Shown piece by piece: positions 18,287-25,829 of a stretch of DNA of 64,000 nt. The position numbers were made by a program, and so were the translations under genes. Each line of letters begins with the position of its first letter. The stretch's first letter is position 1. Source of the stretch: Ruania alba (GTDB lineage: Bacteria; Actinomycetota; Actinomycetes; Actinomycetales; Beutenbergiaceae); contig NZ_FNTX01000002.1 of the NCBI RefSeq assembly GCF_900105765.1, positions 930,001 through 994,000 on the forward strand, given 5' to 3'. The notes below the pieces were generated by a model. It saw nothing but the letters and a program-made list of their open reading frames with translations, was not told the DNA's origin and searched no databases.

Positions 18287-18865
18287 TCAGGAGACCCGGC
18301 GGGTCCCGGTCTCCCGGGTGATGGCCAGCCGGATCCGACCGGCCGTGCGCTGGATGCCGAGCACGTCCCGTGCCTGTGCCGCCACGCGGTCCACGTGCGC
18401 GGCCACGACGGCCAGATCGGCCGAGGCGGCCACCGTCACCGTGCCTTCGAGCACCACCTGACGGCGACGCTTGTGGAAGCTCAGCCGTGCCTTGATCACG
18501 TCCGGGTCCGCCGAGCACGCCTGCTCCGCGGCCGAGGCCACCGCCGCAGGCTCGACGTCCACGTGCAGTCCCTGATCGCGAGTGACCGGGTGGGAGTCGG
18601 TCCGGAGCAGCCCGAACGGCCGGATCGCCGACCATACGACGAGGAGCGCCAGCAGGAGCGCCAGCGCCGCGGCGGTACCGGGCCCCCACGGCTGCTCCAG
18701 GACCTCGCGGAACGGATCGAGGGTCCAGGACTGCGCGGGGGCGGGCCAGCTGGCCGGCCACCACGGGGTGTGCACGCCGATCAGGAACAGCCCGGCCACA
18801 CCGATCACGATGGCGATGGCGAGGGCGACCAGACGGGCGACGACGGAGCCGGTGTGCCGCTTCAT
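18287..18865 (-). CDS. DUF6286/AmaP-like membrane protein of the Asp23 cluster
   Basis: A 192-residue protein with two N-terminal hydrophobic segments (about residues 10-32 and 62-82) and a soluble alpha/beta C-terminal domain. Proteins with this layout (DUF6286) sit beside Asp23/Gls24 genes in actinobacteria, comparable to the AmaP membrane anchor of Asp23 in Firmicutes. Its start overlaps the upstream stop as ATGA, and it ends the six-gene minus-strand cluster. Confidence 0.7.
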   Translation of the reverse strand: MKRHTGSVVARLVALAIAIVIGVAGLFLIGVHTPWWPASWPAPAQSWTLDPFREVLEQPWGPGTAAALALLLALLVVWSAIRPFGLLRTDSHPVTRDQGLHVDVEPAAVASAAEQACSADPDVIKARLSFHKRRRQVVLEGTVTVAASADLAVVAAHVDRVAAQARDVLGIQRTAGRIRLAITRETGTRRVS

Positions 18866-19539
18866 CGTGTCCCTCCGGTCGAGTCCGTGCTGCTGGTCGG
18901 TGCGGTCTCGTTCGTGGCCATGCCGACGGCCGAGGTGCTGTTCGGGGTGCGCACCTGTGCCTTCACGCGGAAGGCGCCGCCCACCAGGCTCAGCTGCTTC
19001 CGTGCGGCGAGCTCCACCTCCGAGGCGATCCCGTGCTGTCCCGTCGCGGTGACGTCCACCCGCAGGCGTCGTCCGGTCACGGTGGTGCGCGCGTCCAGCA
19101 CGCCGTCGACGGTCTGGGCCGCGGTGGAGCTGAGGCGGGCCACGTCATGACCGTTCAGATACAGCGCCGGTGTGGCACTCAGGCGATATCCCGTGCGCCG
19201 CCGAGGTGAGACGGCGATCAGGATCAGCAGCGCAGCGGCCACGCAGACGGCGCCGAAGGTGAGCTGGACGCCGCCGTCGGAGCCCTGTTCCTCGATCAGC
19301 TCCAGAACCCACAGCAGCCAGGACTGGCCGCCCACCAGGTTCCACGCCACCAGGGCGTGCTGGGCGAGCACGGTGGCCGCGGCCGCCAGCACCAGCGCAC
19401 CGACCGCCGTCACCACTCGCACCCCTGCGCGGGTTCGTGGCTGCCGGGCCGGCGGTAGTGGGCTGTACCCGCCCGTCGTGCTCGGCACGCCGGGCGCCGG
19501 AGTGCCGGAGCGGTCCGGGTTCAGGGTTGCGTCCGTCAT
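18862..19539 (-). CDS. second DUF6286-like membrane protein of the Asp23 cluster
   Basis: A 225-residue protein with a Pro-rich N-terminus, two hydrophobic helices (about residues 40-65 and 95-115) and a C-terminal soluble domain like that of its neighbour, ending in a Ser/Thr-rich tail. It probably anchors Asp23-type proteins at the membrane (inference from gene order). Both its ends overlap neighbours by ATGA. Confidence 0.68.
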   Translation of the reverse strand: MTDATLNPDRSGTPAPGVPSTTGGYSPLPPARQPRTRAGVRVVTAVGALVLAAAATVLAQHALVAWNLVGGQSWLLWVLELIEEQGSDGGVQLTFGAVCVAAALLILIAVSPRRRTGYRLSATPALYLNGHDVARLSSTAAQTVDGVLDARTTVTGRRLRVDVTATGQHGIASEVELAARKQLSLVGGAFRVKAQVRTPNSTSAVGMATNETAPTSSTDSTGGTR

Positions 19540-19862
19540 CGCACCGTCCGGGGTGTCGGCGGTCCGGGCATGAGGACGTCCACCACGGCCACGTTCACCT
19601 GGTCGGCCTGGACGCCGGCGAAGTCGGCGAGCTCCTGCCGCACCCGCGCCGCGATCCTCGCGCCGGCCGTGGCGGCCGGCTCCGGCCAGAACGCGGCTGT
19701 CTCCACCAGGACGCGCGCACGCCGACCCGCCACGTCCGCGCGGGCCTTTGCCCGGGGTCGTGGTTGGTTCTGCGGCTCGCGAGCGGCGTTGGCCGCCGCG
19801 CGAGCGGCGAGCCGCTCGATCACGCGCGTCTCGAGCGTGACCGTGCCTGGCACATCAGCCAC
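19536..19862 (-). CDS. Asp23/Gls24-related small protein
   Basis: A basic protein of about 108 residues whose C-terminus (VRQELADFAGVQADQVNVAVVDVLMP) resembles the last strand-helix-strand of Asp23/Gls24 proteins. The start is uncertain: GTG 19862 is chosen because it overlaps the end of the DUF2273 gene, as other junctions in the cluster do; ATG 19901 and GTG 19853 are alternatives. The stop overlaps the next ATG. Confidence 0.6.
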   Translation of the reverse strand: MADVPGTVTLETRVIERLAARAAANAAREPQNQPRPRAKARADVAGRRARVLVETAAFWPEPAATAGARIAARVRQELADFAGVQADQVNVAVVDVLMPGPPTPRTVR

Positions 19863-20368
19863 GCCGCTGTCCGAACACGGCGCGTACGTGGATGGTTCCA
19901 TCGAGCTGTGCGCCGAGCGCGAGCCCGAGGCCGCCGAGCACGACGGCGAGCAGGAGGCCGACCCAACCGCCGGTCACGATGGCGATCGCCAGCAGCAGGC
20001 CCGCGATCAGGCCGGTCGTCGTTGCTTTCATGGTGTGTGCTCCTCGTGGGCTGAATCGTCGTCTCTCGGGGGGCCAGGTCCGCCACATGGATCAGCACGG
20101 GCACCCCGGTGGCGGCGGTGACGGCGTCGTGCACCCTTCCTGTCACCTCGGGGATCTGTGCTCCGAACGGGAGCACCACGTGCACGTGCACGGCCCCGCT
20201 CACTAGACGGACCCCGGCGATAGTGGTGCCGGGGAGATAGGTCCGTACCTCGGAGAACCGACCGGTGTGCAGGTCGATGACCTCGGGGACGGCGAGGGCC
20301 GCCGCACGCGCACTCTGGGCCAGCTCGGCCGAGGTCGCGGGCGTGCGGCGGTCCTCATCGTGGTTCAT
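19820..20368 (-). CDS. Asp23/Gls24-like protein, reading frame probably shifted at a homopolymer
   Basis: As written the frame encodes 182 residues, but only the first 100 or so look like an Asp23/Gls24 domain (LAVPEVIDLHTGRFSEVRTYLPG, then VHVHVVLPFGAQIPEVTGRVHDAV). After ...HVADLAP the tail becomes Arg-rich and runs across the entire DUF2273 gene. A run of six G on the plus strand (20068-20073) lies exactly where the frame turns bad. With one more G the protein would continue PRDDDSAHEEHTP and stop at TGA 20030-20028, overlapping the DUF2273 ATG as ATGA, the junction used elsewhere in this cluster. I therefore read the true gene as 20028-20368, disrupted here by a deletion or a sequencing error. 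Confidence 0.6.
   Translation of the reverse strand: MNHDEDRRTPATSAELAQSARAAALAVPEVIDLHTGRFSEVRTYLPGTTIAGVRLVSGAVHVHVVLPFGAQIPEVTGRVHDAVTAATGVPVLIHVADLAPRETTIQPTRSTHHESNDDRPDRGPAAGDRHRDRRLGRPPARRRARRPRARARRTARWNHPRTRRVRTAAWLMCQARSRSRRA
19855..20031 (-). CDS. DUF2273 small membrane protein
   Basis: A 58-residue protein made almost entirely of two hydrophobic helices separated by a Gly-rich turn (G-G-W-V-G-L-L-L-A-V-V-L-G-G-L-G), the DUF2273 pattern regularly found inside Asp23/Gls24 operons. ATG 20031 is preceded by GAGGAG with 8-nt spacing. As written, the preceding Asp23-like reading frame runs right through this gene, which is probably the result of a frameshift. Confidence 0.75.
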   Translation of the reverse strand: MKATTTGLIAGLLLAIAIVTGGWVGLLLAVVLGGLGLALGAQLDGTIHVRAVFGQRRG

Positions 20369-20374
20369 CGGTGC

Positions 20375-20851
20375 TCACTTGACGCGCGGCTCGGCATGCT
20401 CCGGCTCCGGTGCGGGCTCGTTGTCGGACTCCTCGCCCTGGAGGTAGACGTCGGTGACGGCAACGTTCACCTCGACAACCTTCAGGCCGGTCATCCGCTG
20501 GATGGAGGAGGCGATGTTCTCGCGCACCGATTGTGCAACATCGGCGATCGCGACGCCGTACTCGGCCACGAACTCCACGTCCACGGCGCACTCGACGGTG
20601 CCGACCTCGACCCGCACGCCCTGGCTGTAGTTGGTGGAACCACCGGGAATTCGCTCGCGGATGGCGCTGAACGCACGGGCGGCGCCGCCACCGATGGCGT
20701 GCACGCCGGTGACCTCGCGCGCAGCGAGCCCGGCGATCTTGCTGACCACCTGATCGGCGATGGAGGTGGATCCCAGATCGGTGTCGAGCGGGCCCTTGGG
20801 CTTCTCGACAGCGGTGGACGGGGAGCTGGTCGTACCGGACTTCTCAGCCAT
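20375..20851 (-). CDS. Asp23/Gls24 family envelope stress protein
   Basis: A 158-residue protein with a full Asp23 domain: SIADQVVSKIAGLAAREVTGVHAIGG, a central VRVEVGTVECAVDVEFVAEYGVAI and the terminal IQRMTGLKVVEVNVAVTDVYLQ, followed by an acidic Glu/Pro tail. Asp23 proteins form membrane-bound assemblies linked to cell-envelope stress. ATG 20851 has GGAAAGG upstream at 8-nt spacing; a longer start exists but lacks support. It is the first gene of the cluster and diverges from the sigma factor. Confidence 0.88.
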   Translation of the reverse strand: MAEKSGTTSSPSTAVEKPKGPLDTDLGSTSIADQVVSKIAGLAAREVTGVHAIGGGAARAFSAIRERIPGGSTNYSQGVRVEVGTVECAVDVEFVAEYGVAIADVAQSVRENIASSIQRMTGLKVVEVNVAVTDVYLQGEESDNEPAPEPEHAEPRVK

Positions 20852-20938
20852 GGAAGTACCTTTCCGTATTGGGCAGACCGGTTGTGGTCGTTGTGGAGTA
20901 GGTGCCCCGGGTGCATTGATCCTCACGAAACCACACCT

Positions 20939-20961
20939 GTGATGTGCATCACTCGTATGCT
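20939..20961 (+). promoter_or_regulatory. palindrome and -10 element of the sigma factor gene
   Basis: GTGATG (20939-20944) and CATCAC (20947-20952) form an inverted repeat with a 2-nt gap, followed by TATGCT (20956-20961), which stands 6 nt before the GTG at 20968. This looks like a -10 for a leaderless sigma-factor mRNA with an operator directly upstream. Confidence 0.4.
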
Positions 20962-20967
20962 GGCACA

Positions 20968-21513
20968 GTGATGGACAGTCCGGATGCCGAACTGATGCGG
21001 CGCACCCGGAATGGGGACAAGCAGGCGTTCGAGGAGATCGTGCGTCGGCACGGGCCGGCGATGTACCGCTTCGGGCTGCGCATGCTGCGGGACGAGGATG
21101 TGGTTCGCGACTGCGTGCAGGATGCCTTCGTCGCGGCGTGGGAGGGTGCGGAACGCTTCCGTGGCGAGGCGGCGGTCAAGACCTGGTTGTTCTCCATCAT
21201 GGCGAACAAAGTGCGTCGGCAGTTGCGGGTGCGTGGGCGTGAGTTAACCATGGAGTTCGACGAGGCCGCCCTGCGCGAGCCTCCCCAGCATGGTCCGGAA
21301 CGACGCGCGATCGCGGGGACGATGATGGGGGAGCTGGAGCAGGCGTTGGACGAGTTGCCGCTGGCGCAGCGCGCATGCTGGATCCTGTACGAGGTGGAGG
21401 GCCTCTCCTACGACCGGATCGCACAGATCCAGGGCATGACGGTGGATGCGGTGCGGGGATCGATCTACCGCGGTAGACAAGCCCTGGAACGGAGGCTCGA
21501 GGCATGGAGATGA
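20968..21513 (+). CDS. ECF-type RNA polymerase sigma factor
   Basis: A 181-residue sigma70-family factor with region 2 (FEEIVRRHGPAMYRFGLRMLRDEDVVRDCVQDAFVAAWEGAERFRGEAAVKTWLFSI) and region 4 (LDELPLAQRACWILYEVEGLSYDRIAQIQGMTVDAVRGSIYRGRQAL), no region 3. GTG 20968 is preferred because of the -10 placed 6 nt upstream; ATG 20971 and GTG 20944 are alternatives. It probably controls the divergent Asp23 cluster and the overlapping downstream gene, since such factors usually sit beside their targets. Confidence 0.88.
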   Translation: MMDSPDAELMRRTRNGDKQAFEEIVRRHGPAMYRFGLRMLRDEDVVRDCVQDAFVAAWEGAERFRGEAAVKTWLFSIMANKVRRQLRVRGRELTMEFDEAALREPPQHGPERRAIAGTMMGELEQALDELPLAQRACWILYEVEGLSYDRIAQIQGMTVDAVRGSIYRGRQALERRLEAWR

Positions 21514-21974
21514 GGCCCGAGGAGTTGGAGCCGCCCTCAGACCTGCTCGCCCGAGCCGCCGGGGAGCTGCGCCAGCTCACCGACGACGGATGGGTACGCG
21601 CCGAGCGCGGGGTGCTCGACCGGGTGGCCCGCGCCCTGCGCGCGGCACCGCAGGTGCGCGGCCGGCACGACGGCGGGACGTTCCTGCTCGCCGGCACGGT
21701 GCTCAGTGCCCGCGTGGCCGCCGAGGTGGACCGAGTGCCGGGCGCGCGTGCCTTCTCCGTTCATGTCAGCACCGACGACGGCGACTGGCTGGACGGTGTG
21801 ACGGTCGCCTTGAGCGTGGCGTACGGGACGCAGATCAGCGCAGTCAGTGCTGAGGCGCGCCGCGTGGCTGCAGCGACTGCCACGGCCGCGCTCGGGGTGC
21901 GGGTGACCACTGACCAGGTGGTCGTGGACGTCGTCGTGGAGGACGTGCACCTGGAGGACGGGCCCGCAGAATGA
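21504..21974 (+). CDS. Asp23-like small protein downstream of the sigma factor
   Basis: A 156-residue soluble protein. Its second half (FSVHVSTDDGDWLDGVTVALSVAYGTQISAVSAEARRVAAATATAALGV, then VVVDVVVEDVHLED) follows the Asp23/Gls24 strand and helix order. No membrane segment and no zinc-type anti-sigma motif is visible, so an anti-sigma role is not supported by sequence. ATG 21504 has GGAGG at 21491-21495 and overlaps the sigma gene by 10 nt. Confidence 0.65.
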   Translation: MEMRPEELEPPSDLLARAAGELRQLTDDGWVRAERGVLDRVARALRAAPQVRGRHDGGTFLLAGTVLSARVAAEVDRVPGARAFSVHVSTDDGDWLDGVTVALSVAYGTQISAVSAEARRVAAATATAALGVRVTTDQVVVDVVVEDVHLEDGPAE

Positions 21975-22020
21975 GCCCACCTCTCGCGCCCGGCCGGAGC
22001 CGGCGGTAGCGTCTCTGAGC

Positions 22021-23040
22021 GTGCCCGACCCTGCCGTGGCTGCCCTGGAACGGGTGGCATTCCTGCTGGAGCGCCAGCTCGCCGACACGCATCGCGTGCA
22101 GGCGTTCCGCCGCGCCGCGCGTCGCCTCGCCGCCACCGATGCGGGTGAGCTGCACGCGCGCATCGCCGCCGGCACCCTGGCGCAGCTGCCGGACGTCGGC
22201 CCTCGGACGGCGCAGGTGGCCACTGCAGCAGCCCGTGGGGAGCCGAACCCCTACCTGGAGGAGTTGGAGCAGCAGGCCGGCCCGCTGGCAGCAGGTGGTG
22301 CGCAGGTCCGTGGGTGGTTGCGTGGGGACCTGCACACCCACTCCGACGCCTCCGACGGCGGGAGCCCGGTGGAGGAGATGGCGGCCGCGGCGATCTCGCT
22401 GGGCCACTCCTATATCGCTCTCACCGACCACTCACCCAGCCTCACCGTGGCGAACGGGCTGAGCCCGGAGCGTCTGCGCGCCCAGCTCGACCAGGTCGCC
22501 GCCCTGAACGCCGACCTGACGCCGCTGCGCATCCTCACCGGGGTGGAGGTGGATATCCTCCCGGACGGCAGCCTGGACGGCGAGGACGAGCTCCTCGACG
22601 AGCTCGACGTCGTCGTGGCGAGCGTGCACTCCAAATTACGGATGCCCGCCGAGGCGATGACCCGCAGGATGGTGCGGGCGATCTCGAACCCACGTGTGGA
22701 TGTGCTGGGCCACTGCACCGGACAGAAGGTGGCAGGGCCACGCACGCGTCCGCCGTCGGACTTCGACGCCGAGCTGGTGTTCGCGGCGTGCCACCGGTTC
22801 GACGTGGCGGTGGAGATCAACGCCCGGCCGGAGCGGCGGGACCCACCGGACGACCTGCTGCGGCTGGCGCTCGACGCCGGCTGCATGGTGACGATCGACT
22901 CCGACGCGCATGCCCCCGGCCAGCTGGACTTCCTGGACCACGGCTGTGCCCGGGCGGCGGAGCTGGGCATCCCCCGGGATCGGATCGTGAACGCCGGCAC
23001 TGCCGAGGACGTGCTCGCCTTCACACGAGCGCGTGCGTGA
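22021..23040 (+). CDS. PHP-domain protein with PolX-like N-terminal helices
   Basis: A 339-residue protein. Residues 1-95 resemble the helix-hairpin-helix part of family X polymerases (AQLPDVGPRTAQVA). A complete PHP metallo-phosphoesterase domain follows, with D-L-H-T-H-S-D-A-S, ALTDHS, ILTGVEVDIL, ASVHSK, DVLGHCTG and TIDSDAH. The polymerase domain itself is missing, so it is a PolX C-terminal-like hydrolase and not a polymerase. GTG 22021 follows TAGCGT (22007-22012) by 8 nt without a ribosome binding site. Confidence 0.83.
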   Translation: MPDPAVAALERVAFLLERQLADTHRVQAFRRAARRLAATDAGELHARIAAGTLAQLPDVGPRTAQVATAAARGEPNPYLEELEQQAGPLAAGGAQVRGWLRGDLHTHSDASDGGSPVEEMAAAAISLGHSYIALTDHSPSLTVANGLSPERLRAQLDQVAALNADLTPLRILTGVEVDILPDGSLDGEDELLDELDVVVASVHSKLRMPAEAMTRRMVRAISNPRVDVLGHCTGQKVAGPRTRPPSDFDAELVFAACHRFDVAVEINARPERRDPPDDLLRLALDAGCMVTIDSDAHAPGQLDFLDHGCARAAELGIPRDRIVNAGTAEDVLAFTRARA

Positions 23041-23097
23041 GCGGGCGCGTGGGCGGGTTAGATTAGATGCCCCGGATCGCACCGACGAAGGACATCC

Positions 23098-23364
23098 ATG
23101 GCTACTCGCACCGCGACGATCGCCTCCCCGGTGGGACTGCACGCGCGCCCCGCGGCCGTGTTCACCCGCGCCGTGGAGGATTCCGGCCTGGAGGTGCGGA
23201 TCTCCAAGGACGGATCCGTCCCGCAGGATGCCACGAGCATTCTCGGAGTGATGACCCTCGGCGTCGGGCACGGCGACGAGGTGACGCTGCACGCGGACGG
23301 TCCGGGCTCGGAGGAGGCGCTCGAGCAATTGGCGGACTTACTCTCCCGCGATCTCACGCAGTAA
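23098..23364 (+). CDS. ptsH: HPr phosphocarrier protein
   Basis: An 88-residue HPr of the sugar phosphotransferase system. The phosphorylated histidine H15 stands in G-L-H-A-R-P-A-A, and the regulatory serine S47 in D-A-T-S-I-L-G-V-M-T-L. It would pass phosphate from enzyme I to sugar-specific EIIA proteins in the cytoplasm. ATG 23098 has GAAGGA upstream, and TAGATT (23059-23064) is a good -10. No other PTS genes are nearby. Confidence 0.95.
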   Translation: MATRTATIASPVGLHARPAAVFTRAVEDSGLEVRISKDGSVPQDATSILGVMTLGVGHGDEVTLHADGPGSEEALEQLADLLSRDLTQ

Positions 23365-23389
23365 CGTCGCCACCCACTACCGTCGAAGG

Positions 23390-23950
23390 GTGATGGCACG
23401 AGGTGAGGAAGTGGATCGCAAGATCCACCAGGCTGCGATGGAGTTGCTCCGTGCGCACGGCCCGGCCGCGGTGACCGTGGAGGCGGTGGCGGCTGCCTCC
23501 GGGGTGGCTCGCACCACCATCTACCGCCGGCACCGGGATTCCGATGCTGTGCTGGAGTCGGCCCTGAAGGAGATCGCGGCGTCGAACCTGCTCCAGCCCA
23601 GCGACGACGTGTGGGCGGATATGCGCCAGGCGGTGCAGCTCCTCATCACCACCTTCCAGGAGAACCAGGGGGTGGGGGTCTTCCTCGGGTTGATCACCGG
23701 CGGTGACCCGGACCTGGTCGAACTGATTCGGGAGAAGCTGCTCCGGCCCCGGATGGAGCTGGGGATCGCGCGGATGCGGGCCGGCGTCGCGGCGGGCCAG
23801 ATCCGCGCGGACGCCGATGTGGAGACCGCGGCTGATCTCGTGCTCGGGGCGGTGGCTGCCCGGTTCGCACACTCGGGCAATTTCGACGAGGAGTGGATCG
23901 ATTCGATCGTGGCGCTCATGCGGCAGGCGCTCGAGGTGCGCGAGGACTGA
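23390..23950 (+). CDS. TetR-family regulator, probable regulator of the lipid operon
   Basis: A 186-residue TetR protein with the N-terminal helix-turn-helix (VTVEAVAAASGVARTTIYRRHRDSDAVL, residues about 28-55) and a ligand domain like the TetR_C group (QENQGVGVFLGLITGGDPDL). It lies directly upstream of the lipid operon in the same direction, with a perfect 25-bp palindrome in the gap, so autonomous repression of that operon by a lipid ligand is the likely role (inference). GTG 23390 stands 6 nt after TACCGT (23378-23383). Confidence 0.85.
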   Translation: MMARGEEVDRKIHQAAMELLRAHGPAAVTVEAVAAASGVARTTIYRRHRDSDAVLESALKEIAASNLLQPSDDVWADMRQAVQLLITTFQENQGVGVFLGLITGGDPDLVELIREKLLRPRMELGIARMRAGVAAGQIRADADVETAADLVLGAVAARFAHSGNFDEEWIDSIVALMRQALEVRED

Positions 23951-24032
23951 GGTCCGGCCATCCGATCGATGACGTGCTCCGAACCTGATGCGACAACTGG
24001 CCCAGTACCCGATCCGCGGCGTACGCTAGGCG

Positions 24033-24057
24033 TATCGCTACACACTGTGTAGCGATA
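24033..24057. promoter_or_regulatory. perfect 25-bp palindrome, candidate TetR operator of the lipid operon
   Basis: TATCGCTACACA (24033-24044), a central C and TGTGTAGCGATA (24046-24057) form a perfect 12-bp inverted repeat, a typical TetR-family operator size. It lies 83 bp after the TetR stop and 35 bp before the first lipid gene, where a bound dimer would block transcription. No other long palindrome occurs in this gap. Confidence 0.75.
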
Positions 24058-24092
24058 GCCCTCGGGCCCACTTCGTACCGGAACCAGGAACC

Positions 24093-24887
24093 ATGGCCTT
24101 CAACATCGATCGCTTCGCCCGCGACTCCGTGGCGGTGAACTGGGAGGACCTCGACCTCGAGGTCTTCTCCCACGACCCGCTGCCCGCCGAGTCCCTGCGC
24201 ACCCTCCGGTACATGTGCGATGTGGAGTACCACACGGTCTGCTACCTGCGGGACATGCTGGTGACGCCGTCGCGTGGCGAGGGTGAGGTGAACGCCTTCA
24301 TGACCATGTGGAACCGGGAGGAGTTCTGGCACGGTGAGGCGCTCGCCCACGTGCTCGAGCTGCACGGCATCACGGTCAGCTACGACGAGCTGAAGGCCAA
24401 GCGGGTCAAGCTCGGCTGGCGGGACCGGATCGCCCCGGTGAAGCAGGCGTTCCTCTCCAATGTGGTGGGCAAGGACTTCGTGGCCGTGCACATGATCTGG
24501 GGTGCGGTGAACGAGTGGACCGCGGCCGCTGCGTACAAGCGCTTGGCCGCCCTCGAGGGGCATCCGTCGCTCGCGGTGCTGCTCAAGCGGATCGCTGCTC
24601 AGGAGGCCCGGCACGTGGCGTTCTACGCCACCCAGGCGCGCACGCGCTTGGAGGGCAACCCGAAGGCGCAGAAGCTGGCCCGGCTGGCGCTCTCGACGGC
24701 GTGGCGGCCGGTGGGTTCGGGGATCGCCACCGACGAGGAGGTCACCCACGTGATGGGCCACCTGTTCGGCGGTGCCGAGGGGCGCAAGGAGATCCGCGCG
24801 ATCGACTCCCACATCGCGAAGCTGCCCGGGATGGATGGGCTGACGATCGTGGCGGACTCGCTGGACTCCCGTGGGATTGCAGCATGA
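24093..24887 (+). CDS. acyl-ACP desaturase-like ferritin-fold diiron protein
   Basis: A 264-residue soluble protein with the ligand pattern of ferritin-like diiron oxygenases: E45, E77-F-W-H80, E141 and E171-A-R-H174, i.e. two E-x-x-H pairs plus two single Glu in a four-helix bundle. It resembles actinobacterial acyl-ACP desaturase-like proteins, although shorter than plant stearoyl-ACP desaturases. All six metal ligands are present, so it is probably an active oxygenase or desaturase on acyl chains. It heads the ether-lipid-type operon. The ATG at 24093 follows AGGA. Confidence 0.75.
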   Translation: MAFNIDRFARDSVAVNWEDLDLEVFSHDPLPAESLRTLRYMCDVEYHTVCYLRDMLVTPSRGEGEVNAFMTMWNREEFWHGEALAHVLELHGITVSYDELKAKRVKLGWRDRIAPVKQAFLSNVVGKDFVAVHMIWGAVNEWTAAAAYKRLAALEGHPSLAVLLKRIAAQEARHVAFYATQARTRLEGNPKAQKLARLALSTAWRPVGSGIATDEEVTHVMGHLFGGAEGRKEIRAIDSHIAKLPGMDGLTIVADSLDSRGIAA

Positions 24888-25000
24888 GCGCGCGGAGCCC
24901 CCGCGGAGGGATGCCGAGGGACGAGGTATACCGGAGCGAGGCACCGCAGGGGGTCATGCACAAGGAGCGCAGCATGAGGTGCCGCGTGAGCACACGATGA
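24884..25000 (+). CDS. possible 38-residue coupled peptide within a 75-bp repeat copy
   Basis: ATG 24884 overlaps the preceding stop codon (ATGA), and the frame ends at TGA 24998-25000, overlapping the ATG of the next gene (ATGA). The peptide starts MSARSPRGG and contains RSEAPQ. A related peptide in the same coupled arrangement occurs later in the operon at 28894-29073. It may be a real small protein, or a repeat element that keeps the junction open and translated. No ribosome binding site of note precedes it. Confidence 0.35.
   Translation: MSARSPRGGMPRDEVYRSEAPQGVMHKERSMRCRVSTR
24885..24959. repeat. 75-bp operon-junction repeat, diverged copy
   Basis: This copy aligns without gaps to the two identical copies at 28895-28969 and 28982-29056. 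The shared blocks are GGAGCCCCCGCG near the 5' end and CGGAGCGAGGCACCGCAG near the 3' end, with a variable centre. It begins exactly at the TGA stop codon of the upstream gene. Confidence 0.8.
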
Positions 25001-25791
25001 CCAGCAGAACCTTCGACGTCCGTGCCTACGCCTCCGCCCCGGACGACCTGCGCCCCGCCGACCTCGACCTGACCGCCCTGGCAGACCTCCCCCGGCCGGT
25101 GCTGCACACGCTGGCACATGTGTGGTCGACCGAGCGGACCCTGCTGGACCTGATGCGCGACCTGCTCGTCACCCCCACGCACGCCGAGGCCCGGGTGACG
25201 GCGTTCCTCACCACGTGGGCCTACGAGCAGTACTGGATCGGGCAGTCCCTGCGCGCGGTCCTGGACGCCGGCGGGGCCGCACCGGAAGACCTCGCCGACC
25301 CACCGGACACCTCGTTCGGGCGGTTGCGCCGGGCGTGGGACGAACGCGCCCGCCCCACGGTGGACGCGATCGGGACCAACCTGCTCGGCACCGACGTGGT
25401 GGCCGCACACATGAGCGTCGGATGGCTCAGCACGGCCGTGATGGACCTCGCCTACCGGCGCCTCGGCCAGCTGGAACCGCGCCTGCAGGACCTGACGGCC
25501 GCCGTCGGGGTGGTGAAGGCCCGCCACCTGGAGTTCTACGCGGACGAGGCTCAGGCCAGGCTCGAGGCCTCCGCCGGAGCACGTCGGCGCGCCCTGCGTA
25601 CCGTGCGCCGCTGGACCTGGCCGGGGGTGCGTTATGCAGGCCCGACGGCGGTCCGCCCGGCCGTGGTGCATCTGCTCGCCGACCCGTCGGCACGCCAGGG
25701 TGTGCACGCCGTCGATCGGGGTGTCGCGAGCCTGCCCGGGCTCGCCGGGGCGGCCCCGTTGCGCTCGGCCTTGGGTCAATTCCTGCGCTGA
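24997..25791 (+). CDS. desaturase-like paralogue lacking the diiron ligands
   Basis: A protein of exactly the same length (264 residues) as the upstream gene and alignable along its whole length (for example LLDLMRDLLVTPTHAEARVTAF against VCYLRDMLVTPSRGEGEVNAF). Only the first ligand (E46) survives: E77 becomes Q78, H80 becomes I81, E141 becomes T146 and the E of E-A-R-H becomes K174. It should not bind a diiron centre, so it is probably a pseudoenzyme, perhaps the structural partner of its paralogue in a heterodimer (inference). ATG 24997 overlaps the end of the small peptide frame. Confidence 0.72.
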   Translation: MTSRTFDVRAYASAPDDLRPADLDLTALADLPRPVLHTLAHVWSTERTLLDLMRDLLVTPTHAEARVTAFLTTWAYEQYWIGQSLRAVLDAGGAAPEDLADPPDTSFGRLRRAWDERARPTVDAIGTNLLGTDVVAAHMSVGWLSTAVMDLAYRRLGQLEPRLQDLTAAVGVVKARHLEFYADEAQARLEASAGARRRALRTVRRWTWPGVRYAGPTAVRPAVVHLLADPSARQGVHAVDRGVASLPGLAGAAPLRSALGQFLR

Positions 25792-25829
25792 GGCCACAGG
25801 AAGCGCTCGGGCCGCGTACAGTATCCGAG

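Noticed and set aside
20927-20959. ECF-type self-promoter (GAAACC with CGTATG) before the sigma factor
   Set aside because: The gap of 21 nt is longer than the 16-17 nt usual for ECF promoters; the TATGCT element with 6-nt spacing to the start fits better.
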